Of a DNA stretch of 64,000 nucleotides, positions 35,237-43,374 are shown piece by piece. Both the position numbers and the translations under genes were made by a program. A model generated the notes under the pieces. It saw only the letters and a list, made by a program, of their open reading frames with translations, did no database searches and was not told where the DNA came from. Origin of the DNA: Sphingomonas taxi (GTDB lineage: Bacteria; Pseudomonadota; Alphaproteobacteria; Sphingomonadales; Sphingomonadaceae); contig QFQI01000005.1 of the NCBI GenBank assembly GCA_003243195.1, positions 197,951 to 261,950 of the forward strand, in the 5' to 3' direction. Positions within the stretch are counted from its first letter, which is position 1. The number at the start of each line of letters is the position of its first letter.

Positions 35237-35536
35237 CTATGGTAAGCTGACAGACAGATTGTCGAGCGCGGGGGTCAGCACGATCTGGCACGCCAGCCGG
35301 CTGGTGCGGCGCGCATCGGCGACCAGATCCAGCATGTCCTCCTCCTCCTCGCGCGCGGGCGGCACGCGGTCGAACCAGTCGGGGGCGAGGATGACATGGC
35401 AGGTCGCGCAGGCGAGATCGCCGTTGCACGTCCCCTCCAGCGCGCGCCCGTCGCGCCGCGCGACGTCGAGCAGCCGTTCGCCGGGCACGGCCTCAACCTC
35501 GCGTATCGCATCGCCTTCCACGAAGCGTATCCTCAT
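35237..35536 (-). CDS. 2Fe-2S ferredoxin (adrenodoxin type)
   Basis: A 99-residue [2Fe-2S] ferredoxin. Cluster ligands are in GTCNGDLACATCH (three Cys, spacing C-x5-C-x2-C) and the fourth in SRLACQIVL near residue 85. The acidic EEEEDMLDLVADARR region is typical of adrenodoxin-like Fdx that supplies electrons to iron-sulfur cluster assembly. Its ATG overlaps the stop of the first desulfurase gene (ATGA), giving a tight operon of two desulfurases and a ferredoxin. Confidence 0.92.
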   Translation of the reverse strand: MRIRFVEGDAIREVEAVPGERLLDVARRDGRALEGTCNGDLACATCHVILAPDWFDRVPPAREEEEDMLDLVADARRTSRLACQIVLTPALDNLSVSLP

Positions 35537-36612
35537 GCCGCCACCCGCTGCGCATCCGCCGCCGCCACGATCCGGTCGAGCGCGTCGGTCAGCTCCCGCT
35601 CCCCCGTGTAGCGCCCGAAGCCGAGCCGGATCGTGCCGCGCGCCGCCGCATCGTCCAGCCCGATCGCGCGCAGCACGTGGCTGGTTCGCCCCGATCCGCT
35701 TGCGCACGCCGATCCGGCGGAGAAGGCCACGTCGCGCACCTCGCTCATCAGCCGGTTCACGTCCAGCCCGGCACGCCGCACGCTCAGATTGCCGAGATAG
35801 CGTGCATCCAGCGCGCCGTTGACCTGCCAGCCCGCTAGCCGGGCGCGCGCCAGCGCGAACAGCCGCGCAACATGGTCGCGATCCTGATCCACCCGCGTCC
35901 GTGCCACCGCCGCCGCCACGCCGAACCCCGCGCACAATGCCGGGCTGAGCGTTCCGGATCGCCCCCCCTCCTGCCCGCCACCGTGCAGCAGCGGCGCCGG
36001 CATCACACCGTCGCGGATCCACAACGCGCCCACCCCCATCGGCCCGTGGATCTTGTGCGCAGAGATCGCCACCATGTCGCACCCGTCGGGAATGGCGACG
36101 CGGCCATAGCCCTGCACCGCATCGCACAGCAGCAGCGCGCCGAGCGGCCGCACCGCCGCCGCGATCTCCGCGACCGGCTGGATCGTGCCGATCTCGTTGT
36201 TGACCAGCATCACCGCGACCAGCCGCGCGTCGGTGGCGCGGGCCGCGTCCGCCACCGCCGAGGCGTAGACCCGCCCGTCGCGATCGACCGGCAGCACCGT
36301 CGCCGGGCGGCCGGTGGCCGCCACCGTGTCCAGCACCGCGGCATGTTCGGTCGCCTGCGTCACGATCGCGCCCCCGACGCCCTTGATCGCCCAGTTGAGC
36401 GCCTCGGTCGCGCCGCTGGTGAACACCACGCGCCCGCCGGGCGGCAGCAGCGCGGCGACCTGCTCGCGCGCTACCTCCACCGCCGCCTTTGCCGCGCGGC
36501 CGGCGCGGTGCGGCGAGTGCGGATTGGCGTGCGCGTCGCGCAGCCATGGCAGCATCGCGTCGAACGCCTCCGGTGCCAACGGGGTGGTCGCCTGATAATC
36601 GAGATAGGTCAT
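35533..36612 (-). CDS. Cysteine desulfurase (IscS/NifS family), copy A
   Basis: A 359-residue PLP enzyme that takes sulfur from cysteine. N-terminus YLDYQATTPLAPEA; PLP-lysine motif SAHKIHGPMGVGAL; the active-site Cys loop SAGSACASGSGRTSHVL near residue 310. Downstream RLGFGRYTGERELTDAL completes the family pattern. Start and stop overlap neighbours (ATGA each side). Shares its layout with copy B directly upstream, from which it may derive by duplication, though identity appears modest by eye. Confidence 0.93.
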   Translation of the reverse strand: MTYLDYQATTPLAPEAFDAMLPWLRDAHANPHSPHRAGRAAKAAVEVAREQVAALLPPGGRVVFTSGATEALNWAIKGVGGAIVTQATEHAAVLDTVAATGRPATVLPVDRDGRVYASAVADAARATDARLVAVMLVNNEIGTIQPVAEIAAAVRPLGALLLCDAVQGYGRVAIPDGCDMVAISAHKIHGPMGVGALWIRDGVMPAPLLHGGGQEGGRSGTLSPALCAGFGVAAAVARTRVDQDRDHVARLFALARARLAGWQVNGALDARYLGNLSVRRAGLDVNRLMSEVRDVAFSAGSACASGSGRTSHVLRAIGLDDAAARGTIRLGFGRYTGERELTDALDRIVAAADAQRVAA

Positions 36613-37685
36613 GCCGCGAACCGCCCGGTCGCGCGCGCCACCGCGCGCCATGCGGCGATGAAGCGATCGACATCGGCGTCGGTGGTGGTGCGCCCGAAGC
36701 TCACCCGCACCACCTCGCGCGTCGTCTCCTCGCTCCACCCCATCGCACGCAGCACGTGGCTGGGCTTCAAACTGCCGCTGGCGCAGGCGCTGCCCGCCGA
36801 CACCGCGATCCCGGCCAGGTCGAAGCGGATCAGTTGCGCGGCCGAGGCGATCCCCGGCATCCGATAGGCGCCGATCGCCGGATGCCGCATCGCCGCCTCC
36901 GCGACCACCACGCCGCCCGAGCGCCGGATCGCGTCGTCCAGCCGCGCGCGTCGCGCCGCATGGTCCGGCTCCAGTTCGGCCAGCGCGGCGGCATGGCCCA
37001 GCACGCCCGGCAGGTTCTCGGTGCCCGGACGATAGCCACGCTCCTGGCCGCCGCTGGGGTGGAGATCGCCCAGCTCGCGGACCAGCAGCGCGCCCGTGCC
37101 CGGCGGGCCGCCGCGCTTGTGCGCCGACACTGCGACGAAATCGGCATGTTCCGCCAGTTCGCGGGACGCCGGCATCTGCGCGGCATCGACCAGCAGTCGG
37201 CCGCCGCCTGCCCTCACCGCTGCCGCGATGTCCGCGATCGGCTGGATCACGCCCGTCTCGCTGTTGCACCATTGCACCGCCACCAGCGCGTCCGCGACAT
37301 CGCCCAGCGCGTCCGGCTCGACCCGTCCGAGCGCATCGACCGCCAGCATCCGCGCGGTGCCCGCCGCGCGCAGCACCGCGTCATGCTCCACCGCCGACAC
37401 GATCCGCCGCGCCGCCGTGCTGCGCCCCAGCGCAATGGCCAGCGACTCGCTCGCGCCGCTGGTCAGCAGCACCTCCCGCCCCCAGCCATAGGCCGCCGCG
37501 ATCGCGGCGCGCGCGTCCTCCAGCGCCGCGCGCGCCGCGCGGCCGGCGGCGTGCGGCGAGGACGGATTGGCCCAGCGCGCCATGCCGTCGCCCACCGCGG
37601 CGATGGCGGCGGGCGTCATCGGCGTGGTGGCCGCGTGATCCAGATAGAGCGGGTGAGCAGGAGGGTGCGGCAAGAAAAGTTCCAT
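36609..37685 (-). CDS. Cysteine desulfurase (IscS/NifS family), copy B
   Basis: A 358-residue cysteine desulfurase. Features: YLDHAATTPMTPAAI, LTSGASESLAIALG, AVQWCNSETGVIQP, PLP-lysine motif SAHKRGGPPGTGALL, GGGQERG-like SGGQERGYRPGTENL, and the catalytic Cys loop SAGSACASGSLKPSHVL. It is the first gene of the operon copy B - copy A - ferredoxin. No IscU, IscA or SufBCD scaffold gene is nearby. Divergent from an alpha/beta hydrolase across 73 bp. Confidence 0.93.
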   Translation of the reverse strand: MELFLPHPPAHPLYLDHAATTPMTPAAIAAVGDGMARWANPSSPHAAGRAARAALEDARAAIAAAYGWGREVLLTSGASESLAIALGRSTAARRIVSAVEHDAVLRAAGTARMLAVDALGRVEPDALGDVADALVAVQWCNSETGVIQPIADIAAAVRAGGGRLLVDAAQMPASRELAEHADFVAVSAHKRGGPPGTGALLVRELGDLHPSGGQERGYRPGTENLPGVLGHAAALAELEPDHAARRARLDDAIRRSGGVVVAEAAMRHPAIGAYRMPGIASAAQLIRFDLAGIAVSAGSACASGSLKPSHVLRAMGWSEETTREVVRVSFGRTTTDADVDRFIAAWRAVARATGRFAA

Positions 37686-37758
37686 TATCGCGAGCGCGTC
37701 CTATATAGCGCGCTTCCCCGAGGCCCAAACGCCTGCCGCCCGAAACACACGAGTCACC

Positions 37759-38415
37759 ATGCCCGAAGTCATCTTTCCCGGACCCGAAGGCCGCATCGAG
37801 GGCCGCTTCGCCCGCGCCCCGCGTCCGCGCGCACCCGTCGCGATGATCCTGCACCCGCATCCCAACGCCGGGGGCACGATGAACAACCGTATCGTGCAGG
37901 ATCTCTACAAGACCTTCCAGCGGCGCGGCTTCGCCACGCTGCGCTTCAACTTCCGCGGCGTCGGCAAGAGCCAGGGCACGTTCGACAACGGCGTCGGCGA
38001 ACTGTCCGACGCCGCCTCCGCGCTCGACTGGGTGCAGAGCTTCCATGCCGAGGCGCAGACGACATGGGTCGCCGGCTTCGGCTTCGGCGCGTGGATCGCG
38101 ATGCAGTTGCTGATGCGCCGGCCGGAAATCCGCGGCTTCATCTCGATCGCGCCGCCGGCCAACATGTTCGACTTCTCGTTCCTGGCGCCCTGCCCGTCGT
38201 CGGGCATCATCATCCAGGGCGCGGAGGACGAGGTGGCGACCCCGCTCGCCTCGCAGAAGCTGGTCGACAAGCTGCGCACGCAGAAGCACATCACCATCCA
38301 CCACGACGTGATCCCGCGCGCGAACCATTTCTTCGAACATGAGATGGACGACCTGATGCGCTCGGTCGACAATTACCTGGACATGCGACTGGACCCAAAC
38401 TCGCCGATCAAGTGA
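37759..38415 (+). CDS. Alpha/beta hydrolase of the YpfH/small serine hydrolase type
   Basis: A 218-residue protein with the alpha/beta hydrolase fold: HPHPNAGGTMNNRIV near residue 32 (a common motif of this family), TLRFNFRGVGKSQGTFDNG, the nucleophile-elbow position GFGFGAWIA and the His region NHFFEHEMDDL. Note that the elbow reads G-F-G-F-G, with Phe where the catalytic Ser would normally be, so activity is doubtful. Many close relatives in alphaproteobacteria share this and are of unknown role. The stop codon lies inside a long inverted repeat. Confidence 0.8.
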   Translation: MPEVIFPGPEGRIEGRFARAPRPRAPVAMILHPHPNAGGTMNNRIVQDLYKTFQRRGFATLRFNFRGVGKSQGTFDNGVGELSDAASALDWVQSFHAEAQTTWVAGFGFGAWIAMQLLMRRPEIRGFISIAPPANMFDFSFLAPCPSSGIIIQGAEDEVATPLASQKLVDKLRTQKHITIHHDVIPRANHFFEHEMDDLMRSVDNYLDMRLDPNSPIK

Positions 38416-38466
38416 GCCGCGCGGAAGCGCAGGCGACCCAGCCTGCGCCCGCCTTGCGCGGCTCAC
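38412..38466. repeat. Nested inverted repeat over the hydrolase stop codon
   Basis: Outer arms GTGAGCCGCGC (38412-38422) and GCGCGGCTCAC (38456-38466) are perfect 11-bp complements; inside, GCGCAGGC (38427-38434) pairs with GCCTGCGC (38441-38448) around a 6-base loop. A further stem (near GACGACGCGGGC at 38493-38504 with GCCCGCGGCGTC at 38508-38519, one mismatch) follows. No T-run, so more a REP-type or RNA-stabilising structure than a classic terminator. It sits between convergent genes. Confidence 0.7.
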
Positions 38467-38603
38467 CGGCCGGCGGCGCGCCGGCGCCGACCGACGACGC
38501 GGGCTTTGCCCGCGGCGTCCCTTCGTACCGACCCTGCGCGAAGCGCCTTCAGTCCCGGAACGGCATAACCTTCGTCACTTCCCGCGCCCGCAATGCGCGC
38601 GGC

Positions 38604-38771
38604 TCACATCGTCCAGATCAGCACGTTGCCGACCAGCACCGCGGCCATCACCAGCATCAGCACGCCCTTCAGCCGGTCACGCCGCGTCGCGATCAGCCAG
38701 CCACCACCGAGCAGGCACGCGAACGCCGCCAGCATCGCCACCGCCGGCGCGACCGCCGCGATCCCGTTCAC
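38604..38771 (-). CDS. Small two-helix membrane protein, function unknown
   Basis: A 55-residue protein made almost wholly of two hydrophobic helices (VAPAVAMLAAFACLLGGGWLI and GVLMLVMAAVLVGNVLIWTM) joined by a basic turn TRRDRLK. The GTG start at 38771 overlaps the stop of the dehydratase-like gene (GTGA), which is the main support that it is real. Role unknown. Confidence 0.65.
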   Translation of the reverse strand: MNGIAAVAPAVAMLAAFACLLGGGWLIATRRDRLKGVLMLVMAAVLVGNVLIWTM

Positions 38772-39730
38772 GCGTCCTCCCCCGCCAGCACCCGCGCATA
38801 GGCGGCCATGTCGACATTGCCGCCCGACAGCACCACCAGCGTCCCCGGCTCGGCGGCCACCTTTCCCGACAACAGCGCCGCGAGCGCCACCGCGCCGCCC
38901 GGCTCCACCACCAGCCGCAGGTTCGCCGCCGCCCAGCGCTGCGCGATGCGCACCTCCATCTCGCTCACCGCCACGCCGATCGCGTCGCGGCGCGACAGCA
39001 CGTCGAAGGTCAGCGGCGACACGCGGGTGGTCTGCAACGCGTCGCACGCGGTGGGCGGCGGGTTCGGGCCGACGGGCTCGATCCAGCTCGCCTCCAGGCT
39101 GCGGCGCATGTCGTCCCAGCCGTCCGGCTCGACCACCGTCACCCGTGCGTCGGGCAGCGCCAGCGCGATGCCGGCCGCCAGCCCGCCGCCGCCGCAGGGC
39201 ACCACCACATGCCGCGGCGCGCCCAGTCCCGCCGCCGGCATCTGCGCCGCCGCCTCGATCCCGGCGCTGCCCTGTCCCTCGATCACCCACGGATCATCGA
39301 AGCTCGGCACCAGCGTCGCGCCGCGCGCCTCGGCCAGTTGCGCGGCGATCGACTCGCGTGACTCGGTGGCGCGGTCATAGGTGACCACCTCCGCCCCCAG
39401 CGCCAGCGTCGAATCGCGCTTGGCGCGCGGCGCATCGGCGGGCATCACCACCGTCGCCGCCATCCCCAGCCGCCGCGCGGCCCAGGCGATCCCCTGCGCA
39501 TGATTGCCGGACGAGAACGCCACGACGCCCCTGCGCCTCGATTCGTCGCTCAACGCGGTCAGTCGATGCCACGCACCGCGCACCTTGAACGCACCCATCG
39601 GCTGCACCGACTCGGCCTTGAACGCCACGTCCACGCCGTTGATTTGACGACAGAATATCGGTGTCGGCGGCAGGATCGCGGCCACCTTCGCGGCGGCGTC
39701 GCGCACCCCGGCGCGGGTCGGGTGTCGCAT
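38768..39730 (-). CDS. Threonine/serine dehydratase-like PLP enzyme
   Basis: A 320-residue fold-type II PLP enzyme. The PLP-lysine motif is SVQPMGAFKVRGAWHRL near residue 50; SSGNHAQGIAWAARRLG binds substrate; the glycine-rich phosphate cradle is PCGGGGLAAGIALA near 180. No regulatory ACT domain, so it resembles the short catabolic threonine dehydratase or a serine/threonine racemase or eutB-like hydroxyectoine dehydratase; the exact reaction is not certain. The ATG at 39730 is the first of the normal-length form. Confidence 0.85.
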   Translation of the reverse strand: MRHPTRAGVRDAAAKVAAILPPTPIFCRQINGVDVAFKAESVQPMGAFKVRGAWHRLTALSDESRRRGVVAFSSGNHAQGIAWAARRLGMAATVVMPADAPRAKRDSTLALGAEVVTYDRATESRESIAAQLAEARGATLVPSFDDPWVIEGQGSAGIEAAAQMPAAGLGAPRHVVVPCGGGGLAAGIALALPDARVTVVEPDGWDDMRRSLEASWIEPVGPNPPPTACDALQTTRVSPLTFDVLSRRDAIGVAVSEMEVRIAQRWAAANLRLVVEPGGAVALAALLSGKVAAEPGTLVVLSGGNVDMAAYARVLAGEDA

Positions 39731-39879
39731 GAACGTCACAAATGAACCTTTCGCCGCATTGGCCACTTTACAACGCGGCCAACCGATCATATTTCGCGCC
39801 TCCGCTGCCCCATGGGACTTCCAACCGCAAGGCAGCTTTTTGTCACCGTATGCCGCAAGGCAATTGGAGGTCCCTTGAG

Positions 39880-41112
39880 TTGCACCAGCATCATCGCGCG
39901 CTGGGGTTAGCGCCCCTTTCGACCGTTCCCGCCGATTCCGTCGCCGGGGCCATCGACATCGCCGCTCGTCGTCCGGTTCAGCCGGTGACGATCGTTCGTC
40001 CGCATGCCGCGGCACGGGCCGCCCGCTTCTTCGCGGAGAAGTTTCCGGGCCGGACCATGTATGCGGTCAAGGCGAACCCGAGCCCGGAGCTGCTACGCAC
40101 GCTCTATGACAATGGCGTGACGGCCTATGACGTCGCCTCGATCGCCGAGGTGCGTCTGGTCGCCCGCACGTTGCCGGACGCGACCTTGTGCTTCATGCAT
40201 CCGGTCAAGGCCGAGGAAGCGATCGCCGAGGCGTATTTCACGCACGGCGTGCGCACCTTCTCGCTCGACAGCATGGAAGAGCTGGCGAAGATCGTGCGCG
40301 CGACCCGTGGCGCCGCGGACCTCACCTTGTGCGTGCGGCTGCGCGTCTCGTCGGAACATTCGAAGCTGAGTCTGGGCGCGAAGTTCGGGGTCGCGCCGGA
40401 CGAGGCGAAGGAACTGCTGCTCGCCACGCGGCAGGTCGCCGACGCGCTCGGCATCTGCTTCCACGTCGGGTCGCAGGCGATGGCCCCGGACGCCTATGCG
40501 CAGGCCATGGAGCGCGTGCGCCAGGCGATCGTGTCCGCGGCGGTGACGGTCGACGTCATCGACGTCGGCGGCGGCTTCCCCTCGGTCTATCCGGGCATGA
40601 CCCCGCCGCCACTGGAGCGGTATTTCGAGACGATCCACCGCGCATTCGAGAGCCTGCCGGTCAGCTATTCGGCCGAACTGTGGGCGGAGCCGGGCCGTGC
40701 GCTGAGTGCGGAATACAGCTCGGTCGTGGTGCGCGTCGAGCGTCGCCGTGGCGAGGAGCTGTATATCAACGACGGCGCCTATGGCGCGTTGTTCGATGCG
40801 GCGCACATCGGCTGGCGCTATCCCGTCGCGTTGCTGCGCGAGCCGGAGTCGATGGTGCGCGACCATGCGTTCAGCTTCTGGGGTCCGACCTGCGACGATC
40901 TCGACCATATGCCGGGACCGTTTCCGCTGCCCGCGGACGTGACGGCGGGCGATTATATCGAGGTCGGGATGCTCGGGGCGTATGGCGCCGCGATGCGCAC
41001 CGCCTTCAACGGCTTCACGTCGGAGGAAACGGTGGTCGCCACCGACGAGCCGATGGAGTCGCTGTATATCGCGTTGCCACAGCAGGTTACCGGCAACGTC
41101 GTGAAGCTGTAA
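39880..41112 (+). CDS. Type III PLP-dependent amino acid decarboxylase (ornithine/lysine type)
   Basis: A 410-residue alanine-racemase-fold decarboxylase. PLP-lysine is K64 in YAVKANP; HVGSQAM and DVGGGFPSVYPGM bind phosphate; catalytic Cys338 lies in WGPTCDDLDHM, as in ornithine decarboxylase. It likely makes putrescine or cadaverine; an arginine or other substrate is not excluded. The TTG start at 39880 is chosen because a perfect GGAGG lies 9 bases ahead; the upstream in-frame ATGs lack one. It is followed after 109 bp by a deoxyhypusine-synthase-like gene, so the pair forms a polyamine module. Confidence 0.88.
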   Translation: MHQHHRALGLAPLSTVPADSVAGAIDIAARRPVQPVTIVRPHAAARAARFFAEKFPGRTMYAVKANPSPELLRTLYDNGVTAYDVASIAEVRLVARTLPDATLCFMHPVKAEEAIAEAYFTHGVRTFSLDSMEELAKIVRATRGAADLTLCVRLRVSSEHSKLSLGAKFGVAPDEAKELLLATRQVADALGICFHVGSQAMAPDAYAQAMERVRQAIVSAAVTVDVIDVGGGFPSVYPGMTPPPLERYFETIHRAFESLPVSYSAELWAEPGRALSAEYSSVVVRVERRRGEELYINDGAYGALFDAAHIGWRYPVALLREPESMVRDHAFSFWGPTCDDLDHMPGPFPLPADVTAGDYIEVGMLGAYGAAMRTAFNGFTSEETVVATDEPMESLYIALPQQVTGNVVKL

Positions 41113-41221
41113 CGCAACGGCTTCAGTGATCCGGTGGCGGCGTGCGGATGTTCCGCGCGCCGCCGTCGTACGGGTCTTCGCGTCCCCTTTGAACGACGTG
41201 TATTTCCCTGTGGGAGCACCC

Positions 41222-42280
41222 ATGACCGACACCAAGATCAACGATCATCGCAAGGCCGAACTGCTGTCGAAGCAGGTCAAGCACATCGACATCAAGAGCT
41301 TCGACGCCCGTCCGATCGTCGACGCGATGAGCGACATGAGCTTCACCAGCCGCGACCTCGGCCGCGCGACGAAGATCTACAACCAGATGCTGGGCGACAA
41401 GGATTGCACCGTCGTCCTCGTCATCGCCGGATCGACCTCGGCGGGCGGCTGCATGGATCTGTACGCCGAACTGGTGCGCAACAACATGGTCGACGTGATC
41501 GTCGCGACCGGCGCGACCATCGTCGACATGGATTTCTTCGAGGGGCTGGGCCACAAGCATTATCAGGCGCTCGAGGTGCCCGATGACGATACGCTGCGCT
41601 CGCTCTACATCGACCGCATCTACGACACGTATATCGACGAGGAGCAGCTTCAGGACTGCGACCACACGATCTACGAGATCTGCAACGCCATCGAGCCGAA
41701 AGCCTATTCGTCGCGCGCCTTCATCCGCGAGATGGGCAAGTATCTGGTCGAGCACGGCAAGAAGGAGAACAGCCTCGTCAAGCTCGCCTATGAGCATGAC
41801 GTGCCGATCTTCTGCCCGGCGTTCGTCGACAGCTCGGCGGGGTTCGGCCTCGTCAAGCATCAGGTCGACCGCGCCAGGGAAGGCAAGCCGTATCTGATGA
41901 TCGACGCGGTGGCCGACTTCCGCGAGCTGACCGACATCAAGATCAAGGCGGGCACGACCGGCCTGCTGATGATCGGCGGCGGCGTGCCGAAGAACTTCAT
42001 CCAGGACACCGTGGTGTGCGCCGAGATCCTCGGCCACGACGATGTCGAGGTGCACAAATATGCCGTGCAGATCACCGTCGCCGACGTCCGCGACGGCGCC
42101 TGCTCGTCCTCGACGCTGCAGGAAGCGGCAAGCTGGGGCAAGGTGAACACCGGCATCGAGCAGATGGTGTTCGCGGAGGCCGGCTCGGTGATGCCGCTGC
42201 TGGCGTCCGACGCCTATCACCGTGGTTTGTGGAAGGATCGTCCGACCCGCGCCTGGGCGAAGCTGTTCACCGACAAGTGA
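41222..42280 (+). CDS. Deoxyhypusine-synthase-like polyamine enzyme
   Basis: A 352-residue member of the deoxyhypusine synthase family. NAD-binding loops are seen in VIAGSTSAGGCMDLYAELV and GATIVDMDFFEG; PIFCPAFVDSSAGFGLV binds the polyamine; K307 in ASWGKVN is the conserved imine-forming Lys. Bacteria have no eIF5A, so such proteins act on small amines: homospermidine-type synthesis, or the guanidino analogue made from agmatine, are the roles reported for bacterial homologues as far as I recall. It follows the decarboxylase, which would feed it. Confidence 0.88.
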   Translation: MTDTKINDHRKAELLSKQVKHIDIKSFDARPIVDAMSDMSFTSRDLGRATKIYNQMLGDKDCTVVLVIAGSTSAGGCMDLYAELVRNNMVDVIVATGATIVDMDFFEGLGHKHYQALEVPDDDTLRSLYIDRIYDTYIDEEQLQDCDHTIYEICNAIEPKAYSSRAFIREMGKYLVEHGKKENSLVKLAYEHDVPIFCPAFVDSSAGFGLVKHQVDRAREGKPYLMIDAVADFRELTDIKIKAGTTGLLMIGGGVPKNFIQDTVVCAEILGHDDVEVHKYAVQITVADVRDGACSSSTLQEAASWGKVNTGIEQMVFAEAGSVMPLLASDAYHRGLWKDRPTRAWAKLFTDK

Positions 42281-42287
42281 CCTGACC

Positions 42288-42314
42288 GGGAGGGGGCGAC
42301 CGCCGCCCCCTCCC
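42288..42314. repeat. Perfect GC-rich hairpin after the DHS-like gene
   Basis: GGGAGGGGGCG (42288-42298) and CGCCCCCTCCC (42304-42314) form an 11-bp perfect stem with a 5-base loop, 8 bp after the stop codon. No T-run. Arm sequence is of the same kind as the hairpin at 393-418, in opposite order, suggesting a shared extragenic palindrome family. Confidence 0.6.
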
Positions 42315-42423
42315 CATCCACCTCCCCCGCCGACCGCCGCAATGTCCGACAGGCGGCGGTTGCACCCGCCATGACCCCGCTGCCATAAGTCCTGGCCGAC
42401 AGGAACGACGCAGGGGCAAGAGG

Positions 42424-43374
42424 ATGCAGATCGACCGACGCGCATTGATGGGCGGGGCCGCCGGGCTCGCCACGCTGGCCACCGCACCGCGCGCGCTGGC
42501 ACAGGAGGCCACCACCGCGTGGCCGCCGCGCGATCATTTCAGGCTCTGGCCGAAGCAGCCGCCTAACAGTCCACGCCGCCTGCCCACCCCCGACAATCGC
42601 ATGAACGGCACGCCGCCGCGTCGCGAGCTGCACCTGCGCGGCGTCGCCGAGCCGATCGTCGCCGTCTACCGGCCCGCCCGGCCCGACGGTCGTGCGCTGC
42701 TGGCGATGCCGGGCGGCGGGTATCGCTTCATTTCGGTGGAGAACGAAGGGATCAACGTCGCCCGGACCTTCAACCCGCTGGGTGTCACCGTATTCGTCCT
42801 CGCCTACCGCCTGCCCGGCGAAGGCTGGCTGGAGCCGCAGGACGTGCCGCTGCAGGATGCACAGCGCGCGATGCGGCTGATCCGGGCGCGCGCCTCCGAC
42901 TTCGCCATCGACGCCGCGAAGCTGGGCATCGTCGGCTTCTCCGCCGGCGGGCTGCTGGCCGCCAGTCTTGCGGTGGCGCACGCGGACCCGGTCTACGACC
43001 GCGTCGATGCCGCCGACGACGGCAGCGCGCGGCCGGCGTTCGCGGGGCTGATCTATCCGGTCATTTCCGCCGATGTCATGCGCGTCGGCGCGCTCGGCGC
43101 GTCGCGCTTCGACACGGACCGCCGCGTGCGGCCGGACACGCCGCCGGTGTTCATCGTCCACGCGCTCGACGATCCGATCGTGCCCGCCGCGCAGCCGCTG
43201 GCGATGCTCGCCGCCTGCCAGGCCGCGCGCGTCCCGGTGGAAGCGCATTTCCTGCAGGAAGGCGGCCATGGCTTCGGCCCGGCCTACCTGCCCGACGAAT
43301 TGCCGGGGTCGCAGTGGCCGCAATTGTTCGATCGCTGGATGCGCCGGACGTCCGTCAGCCGAACAACCGGCTGA
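42424..43374 (+). CDS. Tat-exported alpha/beta hydrolase (esterase), copy 1
   Basis: A 316-residue esterase/lipase-like protein. The N-terminus DRRALMGGAAGLATLATAPRA is a Tat signal. The fold is seen in LLAMPGGGYRFISVENEG (oxyanion HGGG-like loop, here MPGGGY), FVLAYRLPGEGW, the nucleophile elbow GFSAGG with Ser near residue 178, the Asp in VHALDDPIVP and the His in EGGHGFG. It resembles acetyl-xylan or feruloyl-type esterases that act with glycosidases. Paralogue of the gene at 48785. Its 3' end overlaps the convergent gene by 20 bp. Confidence 0.85.
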   Translation: MQIDRRALMGGAAGLATLATAPRALAQEATTAWPPRDHFRLWPKQPPNSPRRLPTPDNRMNGTPPRRELHLRGVAEPIVAVYRPARPDGRALLAMPGGGYRFISVENEGINVARTFNPLGVTVFVLAYRLPGEGWLEPQDVPLQDAQRAMRLIRARASDFAIDAAKLGIVGFSAGGLLAASLAVAHADPVYDRVDAADDGSARPAFAGLIYPVISADVMRVGALGASRFDTDRRVRPDTPPVFIVHALDDPIVPAAQPLAMLAACQAARVPVEAHFLQEGGHGFGPAYLPDELPGSQWPQLFDRWMRRTSVSRTTG

